A stretch of 64,000 nt of DNA from a virus: IMG/VR virus record IMGVR_UViG_3300007511_000001, positions 1-64,000 of that record; one strand, given 5' to 3'. Shown here one piece after another: positions 6,884-14,569 of the stretch. Position 1 is the stretch's first letter, and the number at the start of each line of letters is the position of its first letter. The notes under the pieces were generated by a model, which was given only the letters and a program-made list of their open reading frames with translations, ran no database searches and was not told where the DNA came from. Both the position numbers and the translations under genes were made by a program.

Positions 6884-7276
6884 TTATCTATTCCTGTTGT
6901 TTTTGTGCCTTTTATACTGCGCTGAAATTATGTCGGCTAGTAACCATAATACCCAAGTCACCGTCATGACAAACATGCATAATCCCTGTGCTATAGGATC
7001 TGGTAAAAAGGGTACAGATATTAGCCCTCCTATCCACCAGGTTATGTATGCGTACCAAGGTGGGTGTATGTCATAGTAGTTCTTGAAGGTATAGCTGCAC
7101 GTTGCACCAGCCTTGGTCTCTACTGTGCATGTCAAGTTAATCGCGCCAAGTATTCCAACTGCTAAAAACAACGTAAATACTACTACCATCATTGACCAAT
7201 GAAAAAGCATGGTAAGTGGAAACAGGATTGGTCCCGCTGCTATGCCCAGATTGATAAGCATTTGTTTATTGTTCAT
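6884..7276 (-). CDS. Four-pass membrane protein B (130 aa)
   Basis: Start ATG 7274-7276 overlaps the previous stop (ATGA). Same pair-loop-pair plan as its neighbours; the loop has TYTFKNYYDIHPPWYAYITWW. One Cys lies at the membrane edge (LTCTVETKAGATC). Likely a diverged paralogue of the two neighbouring membrane proteins. Confidence 0.75.
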   Translation of the reverse strand: MNNKQMLINLGIAAGPILFPLTMLFHWSMMVVVFTLFLAVGILGAINLTCTVETKAGATCSYTFKNYYDIHPPWYAYITWWIGGLISVPFLPDPIAQGLCMFVMTVTWVLWLLADIISAQYKRHKNNRNR

Positions 7277-7653
7277 TTTATATACCTGGTTACATACAAA
7301 ATAACCGCAGATGGTATTGTGAGGATGATCAACGGGGCCACACCAAAGCATAGCGCTATTGTAGTAAGAACTATCATTTTGATTACGGCGTCTCGGTGTG
7401 CATCCAAGTTATCTACTACGTAGGCTAATATACCTGTTGGAGCTGTGTAGGCGTGGTAAGCCCAATGTACTGATTCCACTTTCTCTTTGGTTTTTATGAG
7501 GTAGTAACTGCTAGCGACCAACATTAATAAGCTTCCTGCGAGTATTAGACCAAGTAAAAACCCTATTCCCGTAATCGTGGCGAAAAGCGCAACCGCTGGT
7601 ATGCCCCAGGTTAACTTATCCATTAAACCTTGACTGATTACTTTATCGTTCAT
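7273..7653 (-). CDS. Four-pass membrane protein C (126 aa)
   Basis: Two hydrophobic pairs (about 14-48 and 94-124) flank a loop with HWAYHAYTAPTGILAY. This loop echoes DYTYTIHRYLV and TYTFKNYYDIH in the other two, which supports a common origin. The start ATG overlaps the stop of the interrupted gene upstream. Confidence 0.75.
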   Translation of the reverse strand: MNDKVISQGLMDKLTWGIPAVALFATITGIGFLLGLILAGSLLMLVASSYYLIKTKEKVESVHWAYHAYTAPTGILAYVVDNLDAHRDAVIKMIVLTTIALCFGVAPLIILTIPSAVILYVTRYIK

Positions 7654-7907
7654 TTCTTCTCCTTTGTTGTGTCATGAAGCCATATGTCGGCTGCATTTTT
7701 GATGACTCTTTGAAGTTTTGTATATGTTTTCTCTGTTACCAGTATTCCGGTATCTTCACCATTCATTTCTACGCTATAGCTTTTGCTTCCGTCATCTTCG
7801 TATTATTCCTCTAAAAGGGATATGTTCTCAGCGTTCGCTGTTATTACTGCTGCTAGCTTACCCTCGTCATCAATTGCTTCGAACTTGATAAACAGTACTG
7901 TTGACAT
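7650..7907 (-). pseudogene. 85-aa gene interrupted by an in-frame TAA
   Basis: The frame starts at ATG 7905-7907 with GGAG upstream and reads well for 34 codons (FIKFEAIDDEGKLAAVI). It hits TAA at 7803-7805, then continues open with normal composition (YEDDGSKSYSVEMNGEDTG) to a TGA that overlaps the next start as ATGA. That coupling argues that the full length was once, or still is, one gene. Nonsense mutation, sequence error and stop readthrough are all possible. TAA is a normal stop elsewhere, so general recoding is unlikely. Confidence 0.6.
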
Positions 7908-7917
7908 GGGGTCTCCT

Positions 7918-8286
7918 TTATTTGCGTTGTTTTGGAAGTTTTACCATGAGATATCTGTCGTATTCCCACTCATTGCTTACTTTCTTTGCTTTTGCAATCC
8001 AGCCTCGCTCTTCGTATAGTCTGGCGACTATAGTAAAGGCAACCCCTAATACCTTATCGTTAATTGGCATGGATACTTTTGTTTTTGCGTCATGGCCCAT
8101 TATACGTATTTTCTTACTGAATCCACACCTTATTCTACTACTTATCTCCTTGTTTGTTAACGAGATAATAGCTTCGATTAGCTCGTCTGGTGGATCGTGA
8201 GTATTTTTCATAAATAAGCCTCTTATATGATCTACGCTGCAGTCGTCCGGTATTAAAGATCTAAAATAATCTATACTCTTATTCAT
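7918..8286 (-). CDS. Unknown 122-aa protein
   Basis: Mixed alpha/beta protein with a Lys-rich end (YLMVKLPKQRK). The centre (IRCGFSKKIRIMGHDAKTKVSM) is basic. Weak AGGA site upstream. No family recognised; first gene of the 5.0-8.3 kb operon. Confidence 0.7.
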   Translation of the reverse strand: MNKSIDYFRSLIPDDCSVDHIRGLFMKNTHDPPDELIEAIISLTNKEISSRIRCGFSKKIRIMGHDAKTKVSMPINDKVLGVAFTIVARLYEERGWIAKAKKVSNEWEYDRYLMVKLPKQRK

Positions 8287-8315
8287 TTGACATTTATCCT
8301 ACTTTATTGTAAACT
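8287..8315 (+). promoter_or_regulatory. Sigma70-type promoter TTGACA-N17-TAAACT
   Basis: TTGACA at 8287-8292 and TAAACT at 8310-8315, 17 bp apart. A start about 7 bp downstream would coincide with the ATG at 8322. Confidence 0.65.
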
Positions 8316-8321
8316 ATTGTT

Positions 8322-8603
8322 ATGGCATACTTAGATAACATTCGATCAGGCTGGGGTTTAGCGCGTAGATATATAGGAGGAACTGGGAGGCCTATAGGCT
8401 CCAGAGATTTCCTAAACAGAGAGACTTTACGAGCGTTTCGGTCCGACATTATGTCGCAAAGAATGACGCGAGTGCAGCCAATTAAGATGTTGGGCGCCAA
8501 TAAAGGGCCTACCCCTATTAAACTAAAGAATGTTTTCAGTGAAGGCGCTTCTACTAACCCCCTAAAAACTTTACGCCCCTTACCCGAACTTCCAAAGCTT
8601 TAA
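8322..8603 (+). CDS. Lone plus-strand 93-aa basic protein, probably leaderless
   Basis: The only plus-strand gene in the first 19 kb. It begins 7 bp after the -10 of a good promoter and has no ribosome site, so the mRNA would start at or next to the ATG. The protein is basic, with RSGWGLARRYIGGTGRPIGS near the start and a Pro/Leu-rich end (LRPLPELPKL). A shorter minus-strand frame over the same DNA has only a TTG start. Late-type promoter and basic composition suggest a virion-associated protein; that is inference. Confidence 0.55.
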   Translation: MAYLDNIRSGWGLARRYIGGTGRPIGSRDFLNRETLRAFRSDIMSQRMTRVQPIKMLGANKGPTPIKLKNVFSEGASTNPLKTLRPLPELPKL

Positions 8604-8630
8604 CCGTTAATCCATAAATATTATTTAAAT

Positions 8631-8656
8631 AAAAAAAGGAGCCCTGAGGCTCCTTT
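8631..8656 (-). terminator. Terminator of the 215-aa membrane gene
   Basis: Minus strand AAAGGAGCCTCAGGGCTCCTTT plus T-run. Because the stem is symmetrical and flanked by A/T runs, it may also stop the plus-strand 8322 gene. Confidence 0.8.
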
Positions 8657-8668
8657 GTATATGCACTG

Positions 8669-9316
8669 CTAGGCAGCAGCGGCTTCGGTACGAGTCCGGA
8701 TATCCTGCGCAAGAGCTTTCAGCTGTTCGCGCTGCATGACCAGACCGGTAATCAGACAACCAGCAGTAATGGCAGCAGCCAGTCCCGGGCAATATACCAG
8801 GAGACCCAGAGCTGCAGCACCGGCCAGATACCATACCCAGTACTTCTTCAGATGTGCTAGAACCTTTCCAAGCCGGAACTTGAAAGTTCTCATTGCTTTG
8901 GAGGTCCAGGAACCGGTAGCATCCATTCCGAGTTTCTTTGCCAGGGCAGGCGGAAGAATACCGGCAGCATGCTGGAAAAGCTCAGCCAGTACAGAGTCCT
9001 GGTTCTTTGCGGAATCCTTCTCGATAATCTTGGAGATTTCCGCTACAACTCGCTTGTAAGCGACCCGAACATCATTCGGGAGATCTTCCGGAGCCAGGCC
9101 AAGGGAGAACTTGTCCCAGAGCTTTGTTTCTTCCAGAGTCTCGGCCAGGTTGATAAATTCCTTTTTCAGGCTGTTGGGAAAAGTGGTTCCCTTTTCCTTC
9201 TTTTTCTTGTCCTTGCCCTCTTCTTTGGTGGGCTCTTCGCTGGTTTCGTCGGCAGTTTTGTTGCTGCCATCTGGTTCGTCAGTATTCCAGAAAACGCGTG
9301 TCCAATGCTGTCTCAT
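8669..9316 (-). CDS. C-terminally anchored membrane protein (215 aa)
   Basis: Residues 15-50 are highly charged (EEPTKEEGKDKKKKEKG), 50-140 form a helical soluble domain, and a hydrophobic pair follows at about 163-195 (YLAGAAALGLLVYCPGLAAAITAGCLITGL). It ends in a polar tail. It would sit in a membrane with its N-terminal domain in the cytoplasm. Own promoter (9420-9428) and terminator. G+C-richer codon use than the neighbouring small genes. Function unknown. Confidence 0.75.
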   Translation of the reverse strand: MRQHWTRVFWNTDEPDGSNKTADETSEEPTKEEGKDKKKKEKGTTFPNSLKKEFINLAETLEETKLWDKFSLGLAPEDLPNDVRVAYKRVVAEISKIIEKDSAKNQDSVLAELFQHAAGILPPALAKKLGMDATGSWTSKAMRTFKFRLGKVLAHLKKYWVWYLAGAAALGLLVYCPGLAAAITAGCLITGLVMQREQLKALAQDIRTRTEAAAA

Positions 9317-9418
9317 TTTTACACCTCATGTAAATAGGGGTTGGACAAGCATTGTGCCCGCCCAACCGTGAATGGTTGTTATCAATATGTTAGCGGGCGT
9401 TAAACCCTACTTCATATA
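9317..9418 (-). promoter_or_regulatory. Structured 100-nt leader
   Basis: The leader of the 215-aa gene can form GGTTGG ... CCAACC with a G+C-rich interior. It may be a regulatory or stability element. Confidence 0.3.
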
Positions 9419-9419
9419 T

Positions 9420-9428
9420 CTTATACCA
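9420..9428 (-). promoter_or_regulatory. Early promoter TGGTATAAG
   Basis: Exact consensus copy; here preceded by an A+T-rich TTATGG/CCATAA inverted repeat rather than a classical terminator. Confidence 0.65.
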
Positions 9429-9489
9429 TATTATGGTCTATTTTTGGCCATAAAGAAGAGGTGTCGTTTAGGGTAAAGTTTCAACCCCC

Positions 9490-9828
9490 TTATAAGGGGG
9501 CGGGAACCAGAATTAATTCGTCTTTGTCGTCTGAAAACTTAAACCATACCTTGATTTTCTCTTGCCTCATTTTCTTAAAGAAATATGGAGCCATTATCGC
9601 TGTTCCGTTCATTGTTGGAGACAGCATGATTCCATTGATATCCCTGATCTGCCTTAACAAATCTATGATATCGTTAACCACTGCCTTTATATCGGCGTTG
9701 GTTTTATAGTTAGTAGGCCTTATCAATTTCTCGAGATTAGCCTTGAATTTTGCATGTTTTACGTTACACACACCAATTGTTTTCAATGATGGGTTTATAA
9801 AACTTGCTGTGGTTAAATTAACTATCAC
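9490..9828 (-). CDS. Unknown 112-aa protein, GTG start
   Basis: AGGAGG stands 5 nt before GTG 9826-9828. Basic helical protein (KHAKFKANLEKLIRPTNYK) followed by DIIDLLRQIRDINGIML and a beta-rich end. The stop codon sits inside the palindrome CCCCCTTATAAGGGGG, which may act as a weak terminator. No family recognised. Confidence 0.7.
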   Translation of the reverse strand: MIVNLTTASFINPSLKTIGVCNVKHAKFKANLEKLIRPTNYKTNADIKAVVNDIIDLLRQIRDINGIMLSPTMNGTAIMAPYFFKKMRQEKIKVWFKFSDDKDELILVPAPL

Positions 9829-9874
9829 CTTGGCCTCCTAAGTAATTTGTAAATAAAAATGTAAATATATAAAT

Positions 9875-9905
9875 AAAAAAAAGCTACAGAATGAACTGTA
9901 GCCTT
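9875..9905 (-). terminator. Terminator of the 10-kb small RNA
   Basis: Minus strand GGCTACAGTTCATTCTGTAGC followed by T8. Confidence 0.85.
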
Positions 9906-10062
9906 TTGTTTGTGTACACTAACCAGAATTCCCAACTGCATCTGGTGTTACCCCCGCCACAATACTGGGGTGCCCTATATTATAGGTATACGCCCCAGTC
10001 CGGGTCACCGTTGCTATCGCTGTAGCTGGTAATGCCGGAGAGGGCGCAGTGACCTTATATAT
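9876..10062 (-). ncRNA. Candidate structured small RNA (about 185 nt)
   Basis: Flanked by promoter TGGTATAAG (10069-10077) and a strong terminator, with no credible reading frame. The 5' part can close GGTCAC with GTGACC. Next, CTGGGG pairs with CCCCAG around an inner CCTATAATATAGG hairpin, then comes the terminator hairpin. The ordered, nested stems support an RNA gene. No known RNA family recognised. Confidence 0.55.
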
Positions 10063-10068
10063 AATCTA

Positions 10069-10077
10069 CTTATACCA
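10069..10077 (-). promoter_or_regulatory. Early promoter TGGTATAAG
   Basis: Exact consensus copy driving the candidate RNA gene at 9876-10062. Confidence 0.65.
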
Positions 10078-10093
10078 GAAAAGGCTAAACTTC

Positions 10094-10435
10094 TTACGTT
10101 TCCATGACGGCGTCTATAATCGGGTCCGCCCTCCTAATGTGGGCATATAGCTTTTTCCTGCCCCGAATGTTTAAGATTGTCCTATGCGTGTCCAAATAGA
10201 ATACCGTCTTCTTAACATATGGGCGTTCCTTTGGATCATTTATCTTATTCAATATACAATTAGGTTCGCTGCATCTATAGCCACCTTCCTCAAAAGTAAT
10301 AATATGCATTACTTGGCAAGGGCCAGAATTGACGTGTTTAACATATGTAGGATCAGAGATAGCCTGGACGCTTGGAACTACGCTAGGGTTCCCTTTTGGT
10401 ACATGAATTATATCCTCTGGTTTTAATCTGTTCAT
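10094..10435 (-). CDS. Unknown 113-aa protein with a Cys pair
   Basis: Begins MNRLKPEDIIHVPKG; the centre has GPCQVMHIITFEEGGYRCSEPNC and the end is basic (ILNIRGRKKLYAHIRR). Probably one small zinc site. Two nt separate it from the gene upstream, with which it forms an operon. Confidence 0.65.
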   Translation of the reverse strand: MNRLKPEDIIHVPKGNPSVVPSVQAISDPTYVKHVNSGPCQVMHIITFEEGGYRCSEPNCILNKINDPKERPYVKKTVFYLDTHRTILNIRGRKKLYAHIRRADPIIDAVMET

Positions 10436-10437
10436 GT

Positions 10438-10992
10438 TTACCTTCCGGTCACAAACCGAAATGGTTTGGTGACATTGTAGTTGGGATAAGGTTTTTTCGA
10501 AATCCTGTTCAGAAGATACATCGTTGGCCTGATACCAAATCCACCAACTAACTCCATGCTAGGGTCTTTGGCTGGAATTGTCACTATTGCATCCTTTTCA
10601 ATCAATATACGTAGCTCTTCCCCTACCGGGGAATTAGAAATTGGTACTACAAAGTGACTTTCGTCATCAAGCATAATATTCCCCACCAGGCACAGGTGCG
10701 CAGTTTGTAATGGAATAACATTGTTATAAAATGGCACTGCATGTACTACACCCGTGCCTTTATGCTTGTATACACGGGCATTATAGTGTTCTATGCTATC
10801 TGGCAAAACCGGTGCGTCGATTCTTGCATCAGACATGGCTACTTGCCTGCGCCTTTCTGCGCAGTCTGGACAATGATCACAATGATCTTCAATGGCTCTT
10901 TGTACCTCAGAGACATAACATCCAAGCATTGCTAACTGCATTACCTCAATGCATACGCAGTGAATGGTTTGCGTCTTTGTGTCGTTCGGCAT
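10438..10992 (-). CDS. Zinc-finger-start protein of unknown role (184 aa)
   Basis: I choose ATG 10990-10992 (AGAGGTAATT before it); the alternative ATG further upstream would almost touch the predicted transcript start. The first 50 residues hold HCVCIEVMQLAMLGC and HCDHCPDCAERRRQ, a His/Cys cluster like the zinc-binding helices of anti-sigma factors (HC2 type). The rest is beta-rich without a known motif. An anti-sigma role is speculative. Confidence 0.65.
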   Translation of the reverse strand: MPNDTKTQTIHCVCIEVMQLAMLGCYVSEVQRAIEDHCDHCPDCAERRRQVAMSDARIDAPVLPDSIEHYNARVYKHKGTGVVHAVPFYNNVIPLQTAHLCLVGNIMLDDESHFVVPISNSPVGEELRILIEKDAIVTIPAKDPSMELVGGFGIRPTMYLLNRISKKPYPNYNVTKPFRFVTGR

Positions 10993-11035
10993 AATTACCT
11001 CTGTTGTTGTGTTAAGAAACATGCTCCATATAGTA

Positions 11036-11044
11036 CTTATACCG
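11036..11044 (-). promoter_or_regulatory. Early promoter CGGTATAAG
   Basis: One-base variant, directly after the T-run of the terminator at 11045-11072, and about 45 bp before the 184-aa gene. Confidence 0.6.
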
Positions 11045-11072
11045 TAAAAAAAGAGCCCAGTGAAGGGCTCTT
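11045..11072 (-). terminator. Terminator of the 215-aa basic-tail gene
   Basis: Minus strand AAGAGCCCTTCACTGGGCTCTT followed by T-run. Confidence 0.85.
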
Positions 11073-11076
11073 GCTA

Positions 11077-11724
11077 TTAGTGGGTTGTTGTTTCATCGGG
11101 CCGTACACTTTCAGCCCGTTTCTTTCTCTTCTCTTCTCTCAACTTCTTGATTTCTTCATCAGAGGGTTTTTTCTTACGCTTGGGGAAGGTTTCCGGCTTG
11201 GGAGCAGGTATGAACAGCGTGTGAATTTTTCCCTTGATGGCTGGGTCGTTCTTACCGAAGTACGCCTTGGCACGTTCTACGAAATTCCCGATAATATCGA
11301 GTTTTTCGTCTTCGAGCCATACCGGTGCAACATACATCTTATTTTCCAGAGCCCGCGTAGCTGCATAGCGTACACCGTTATGCTTGTTGAACTTATCTTT
11401 CTTGTGATGATAAGCAGTGATGGCAATGTTGACATGATCGTCAATGCGTACAGCTACCATAGTAACGTGTGGGCGTGCTTTATAACCAGACCATCTGATT
11501 CGCATGTCTTCAAAGTTATTGATAGCTTCTTCTGATCGAAGCTCCTGGTAGATTTGCTCTTCCTCGTCAGTGCGCACAGGTGGTAGCTTTCTTGGAATGC
11601 GGTGTACCATAATCCGGTGGTTGTCGAACAATTTCTGGAGCTCCTCTTCCGAGATCACGTCCATTTCATCTTTGTTCGTAAGTGTGGTATCCGGCAGGTT
11701 TAGTGCCGTTTCTTTTTCACTCAT
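11077..11724 (-). CDS. Unknown 215-aa protein with charged tail
   Basis: Acidic N-terminal third, a central alpha/beta region (ARPHVTMVAVRIDDHVNIAI), and a Lys/Arg/Glu-rich C-terminal helix (KKKPSDEEIKKLREEKRKKR). AAAGGA-type site upstream. The composition suggests a soluble protein that may touch nucleic acid through its tail. No family recognised. Confidence 0.7.
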   Translation of the reverse strand: MSEKETALNLPDTTLTNKDEMDVISEEELQKLFDNHRIMVHRIPRKLPPVRTDEEEQIYQELRSEEAINNFEDMRIRWSGYKARPHVTMVAVRIDDHVNIAITAYHHKKDKFNKHNGVRYAATRALENKMYVAPVWLEDEKLDIIGNFVERAKAYFGKNDPAIKGKIHTLFIPAPKPETFPKRKKKPSDEEIKKLREEKRKKRAESVRPDETTTH

Positions 11725-11749
11725 GATTTTTCCTTTGTTTTGAGTTAAT

Positions 11750-12040
11750 TCATTCTTTTTGTCCTACTTCAAATAGTTCCTCGGTACCGTCGTCGTAGGT
11801 TACTTTCAGTACACGAGCTGTGACAGTCTTTGCGTTCTTTGCATCTTTTGTTTCCAAGTGGTTCAAACGTAAACCCACATGATTTTCAACGTTGTTTACG
11901 TCGATATGATTATCCCACCATGTTTGGTCTGAGTCGAACCAGTGTTCGTTTGGTTTCCCGGCAAGATAGTTAAAATATTCTTCGTCCTCTTCCCTGATCA
12001 GGTAGAAGTTTTCATTCAGGTCCGTCACCAATACCAGCAT
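11750..12040 (-). CDS. Unknown acidic 96-aa protein
   Basis: Acidic and aromatic (YFNYLAGKPNEHWF, QTWWDNHIDV), ending in a beta hairpin-like VLKVTYDDGTEELFEVG. AGGGAGG site before the start. Function unknown. Confidence 0.65.
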   Translation of the reverse strand: MLVLVTDLNENFYLIREEDEEYFNYLAGKPNEHWFDSDQTWWDNHIDVNNVENHVGLRLNHLETKDAKNAKTVTARVLKVTYDDGTEELFEVGQKE

Positions 12041-12108
12041 GTTTCCTCCCTCGTTTGCATGTTCTTTTTTCGAAATAGCGCTTTAGCCATTTGCCTATCC
12101 AGGGACTT

Positions 12109-12414
12109 TTAGTTTTTTGCTTCCGGTAACCTTTCCTCGCTTTCATTTTCTGTTCCATCGTTAAAGCATGCATGATCTTTGCACGCACTGCATATTCCTA
12201 GGCCACCTGGGTCTGATACCCATTTATGCGCATCATGGTCATAGTAGCCAGTACACTTAAAGCCCATTTCGTCTTTTATTAATACGCGATCTGAAAGAAG
12301 CTCCATATCATTATCTTCGTCACATATGCTAGGTATTACAACATCTGCCTGTATCCACCCTACATGATAATCGTTAACTAATTCATAGAGAGATCTTATT
12401 GTTGATCCTATCAT
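12109..12414 (-). CDS. Cys-containing 101-aa protein
   Basis: Start overlaps the upstream stop as TAATG. The C-terminal half has GGLGICSACKDHACFNDG, a small Cys cluster. The N-terminal half resembles a mixed fold (YELVNDYHVGWIQADVV). No family recognised. Confidence 0.6.
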   Translation of the reverse strand: MIGSTIRSLYELVNDYHVGWIQADVVIPSICDEDNDMELLSDRVLIKDEMGFKCTGYYDHDAHKWVSDPGGLGICSACKDHACFNDGTENESEERLPEAKN

Positions 12415-12614
12415 TATTTCTCCTTTTTCTTTTTAGGTGGATATAGAGCTTCCAGCTGTTTTTTGACTTTCTTGATGTCCTTTTGAATTGTATCTGCTGT
12501 GCTGCGCGCGCCACGTCGTGCGAATAGCCAGTACTTACGTCGTAGTTCTTCTAGCTTTAGTTCTAGACGTTTCTTTTCTTTGCGCTTTTCGCGCCACTCT
12601 TTAAACTTCCCCAT
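12414..12614 (-). CDS. Basic coiled-coil 66-aa protein
   Basis: Nearly all charged helix: KEWREKRKEKKRLELKLEEL then DTIQKDIKKVKKQLEALYPP, ending in a Lys run. Probably a short coiled coil that binds nucleic acid or a partner. Confidence 0.65.
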   Translation of the reverse strand: MGKFKEWREKRKEKKRLELKLEELRRKYWLFARRGARSTADTIQKDIKKVKKQLEALYPPKKKKEK

Positions 12615-12630
12615 GCTATCTCCTCATCAA

Positions 12631-12942
12631 TTATATAACATCTATTTTGCTACCATCTATATGTGTTGACCCGGTAATTTCTCCTTTGAGATTAGTTAAT
12701 AAATTATTAAGCATATCGTTCATTTCTAATAATCGTTTTGGTTCTTCTATCCCCGGGTATTCTTCAAGCTCTGCTGATAACTTAGCCGCTATTAGCTGTA
12801 TATCAACTTCTATGCTTTTCAAATACTGTTTTGTTGAGAAAGGCATAGGTTCTGTTTCTGCTGTTTGTTCGGGTGCTATTACCCCTGATTTACCTGTAGA
12901 GCATAAATCAGCTAAATCTATCACTTTCAAATCTAATGCCAT
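12631..12942 (-). CDS. Unknown 103-aa helical protein
   Basis: Begins MALDLKVIDLADLC; long helix around residues 40-85 (LKSIEVDIQLIAAKLSAELEE). No motif recognised. Confidence 0.6.
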   Translation of the reverse strand: MALDLKVIDLADLCSTGKSGVIAPEQTAETEPMPFSTKQYLKSIEVDIQLIAAKLSAELEEYPGIEEPKRLLEMNDMLNNLLTNLKGEITGSTHIDGSKIDVI

Positions 12943-12950
12943 AATTTACC

Positions 12951-13520
12951 TCAACTGTGGTAGTCAATGGTTATTAAATAACCAGAGGTTATACCGTATT
13001 CTTTTAATATTTGTTTTACTGTTCTATCTTCTTGTTCGTGCCACACCTCGTCATCTACTATTAATGTGCAGCACTTTAAATCATCCGCCGCTTTTTCAAC
13101 AGATATAATATCACCATGAAATCGTGCCCACTGAGTTGGCCATTTTAATACCTTGCCCTTATTATTACAATGTGGGCAAGAAGCTGCTATTTCTGTGTTG
13201 GATTCATCTTCTAGGGAGTCTGTATCAACAATCAGCGGTTCGTCTATTGAATTAGTTCCATCGCAATGTTGACAGTCTTCTAAATTGTTTTCGTCATCTG
13301 ATGGTTTAAAGTTTTTATCATGTGCGCCGGTCCAGCGACCGCCTATTTGATACCAATCGTAAAAACCTTCAGGGTTATACCAGTAACTATTACCATCCTC
13401 GTCATAACCTTGTTCTACTTCTTTTTCATAGTAGAAAGGTTCCATTATCTCATCTACAACTGATTCTATGTCCGCGTCGTCTGGTAATTTATGTACGTGT
13501 AATTCTAAGTGACAATGCAT
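12951..13520 (-). CDS. DWYQIGGRW-type protein with two zinc knuckles (189 aa)
   Basis: An N-terminal alpha/beta start (MHCHLELHVHKLPDDADIES) leads into GFYDWYQIGGRWTGAHD, a signature I associate with an uncharacterised phage family. CQHCDGTN and CPHCNNKGK follow, like the zinc knuckles of DnaJ. It ends in EYGITSGYLITIDYHS. Function unknown; zinc binding likely. Confidence 0.7.
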   Translation of the reverse strand: MHCHLELHVHKLPDDADIESVVDEIMEPFYYEKEVEQGYDEDGNSYWYNPEGFYDWYQIGGRWTGAHDKNFKPSDDENNLEDCQHCDGTNSIDEPLIVDTDSLEDESNTEIAASCPHCNNKGKVLKWPTQWARFHGDIISVEKAADDLKCCTLIVDDEVWHEQEDRTVKQILKEYGITSGYLITIDYHS

Positions 13521-13683
13521 TTATTATTCCTATGTTATTATAAAAAGAGCACGGGGGTGTGCTCTTTAGGGAGTTCGTTATATTTAATATTACATATATG
13601 TGGAGGGAATTTAACCCGGTCACTGTGAGCTCCTTTTTCATTCTCCTCCTTATACGCCTAGTGACGCCTTTGATATCGTCCAT
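13489..13683 (-). CDS. Doubtful 64-aa frame over a terminator
   Basis: An ATG sits right after the preceding gene and opens with MDDIKGVTRRIRRRMKKEL, which looks coding. The frame then runs through the terminator at 13542-13568 and into the next gene. Either only the first part was once coding or it is chance. Confidence 0.25.
   Translation of the reverse strand: MDDIKGVTRRIRRRMKKELTVTGLNSLHIYVILNITNSLKSTPPCSFYNNIGIINALSLRITRT
13542..13568 (-). terminator. Terminator upstream of the 189-aa gene
   Basis: Minus strand AAAGAGCACACCCCCGTGCTCTTTTT. It is followed by TATAATAACAT, a possible -10 for the 189-aa gene. Confidence 0.8.
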
Positions 13684-13685
13684 TG

Positions 13686-14045
13686 CTACTTGTCCTTCTT
13701 TTCGTCTGTCGTTGATTTGGGAGTACTGCGTGCCTGGCGCTCTTTGACGTCATGTTCGATTGCTGATCTCAGCAGCTTGATTTTAGCTACCCAGTATGCA
13801 TCACCATGATTCGTCGCTGCCTGGTCCAGCATGGACAATCCTTCTACTATGTCCACAACTCCTTCGAGTTGTAATATGTTGTCGGGCCCTTCTGGTTCAT
13901 AGTAATGTATACGAAGCCGGTAATCATGCATTCCTTGTACAGGAGCATGATACGCCACAGTCACCGGAGGAAAATTGAAAGTTTCCACGGTTTTATGTCC
14001 ACGCAGTATCACCGGTATCGTCGTCACTTTTATTTTCACTGGCAT
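13686..14045 (-). CDS. Unknown 119-aa protein
   Basis: Beta-rich first half (KIKVTTIPVILRGHK, VTVAYHAPVQGMHDYRLRIHYY) and helical, charged end. Possibly a small beta-sandwich. No family recognised. Confidence 0.65.
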   Translation of the reverse strand: MPVKIKVTTIPVILRGHKTVETFNFPPVTVAYHAPVQGMHDYRLRIHYYEPEGPDNILQLEGVVDIVEGLSMLDQAATNHGDAYWVAKIKLLRSAIEHDVKERQARSTPKSTTDEKKDK

Positions 14046-14046
14046 T

Positions 14047-14340
14047 TTATACCTCCACCTGAATTAAACCTCGTGAGAACATGTTGTTCCATGTATTTTT
14101 CCATTCGTCCTCTGTACGAATTACAGAGTACTTCACGTCAAACAGTTCACGTACTACGTCTTTCATTTCCCTGCGTAAATCTACCTTAGGTAACTTACAG
14201 TTAATGACCGCGACACAATTACCATCGATTAACTCACCCTTAATCATATGCGCATCTTTGCGGCCGAAGGTAACGTAGATCTTAGTGACTTCAGGTTTCG
14301 GTTTCGTTTGGGACTTTTTCTCCTTGCTCTTCAACTTCAT
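14047..14340 (-). CDS. Unknown basic 97-aa protein
   Basis: Start ATG 14338-14340 has AGAGGT upstream; a start 14 codons earlier would overlap the neighbour by more than 90 nt. Lys-rich start, then strand-forming VTKIYVTFGRKDAHMIKG. Overlaps the gene upstream by 50 nt. Confidence 0.55.
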   Translation of the reverse strand: MKLKSKEKKSQTKPKPEVTKIYVTFGRKDAHMIKGELIDGNCVAVINCKLPKVDLRREMKDVVRELFDVKYSVIRTEDEWKNTWNNMFSRGLIQVEV

Positions 14341-14515
14341 GTTGTACCTCTCTTTGCTTATCAAGGTGTTTTGTGATTTCATGATCTATTGTGCGTTGTA
14401 TGGTCTTTGAATCTTCTATGGTCCACAAATCTGGATCCTTAAGTACAAGGTCATAACAATCAGGAATAGAACTAACTTCCAGTATACATGCAATTACAGG
14501 ATAATTCATAAACAT
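14291..14515 (-). CDS. Unknown 74-aa protein
   Basis: Begins MFMNYPVIACILEVSSIPDC; the C-terminus is acidic (EVQHEVEEQGEKV). No motif recognised. Confidence 0.55.
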   Translation of the reverse strand: MFMNYPVIACILEVSSIPDCYDLVLKDPDLWTIEDSKTIQRTIDHEITKHLDKQREVQHEVEEQGEKVPNETET

Positions 14516-14569
14516 GTATTTAGGTGTTTTGTAATCCCCAACAATACATCTCTCAGTAAATAATTTATA

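Noticed and set aside
8294-8500. Minus-strand frame of 68 codons opposite the 8322 gene
   Set aside because: Only a TTG start, no ribosome site, and the plus frame is longer with a good promoter.
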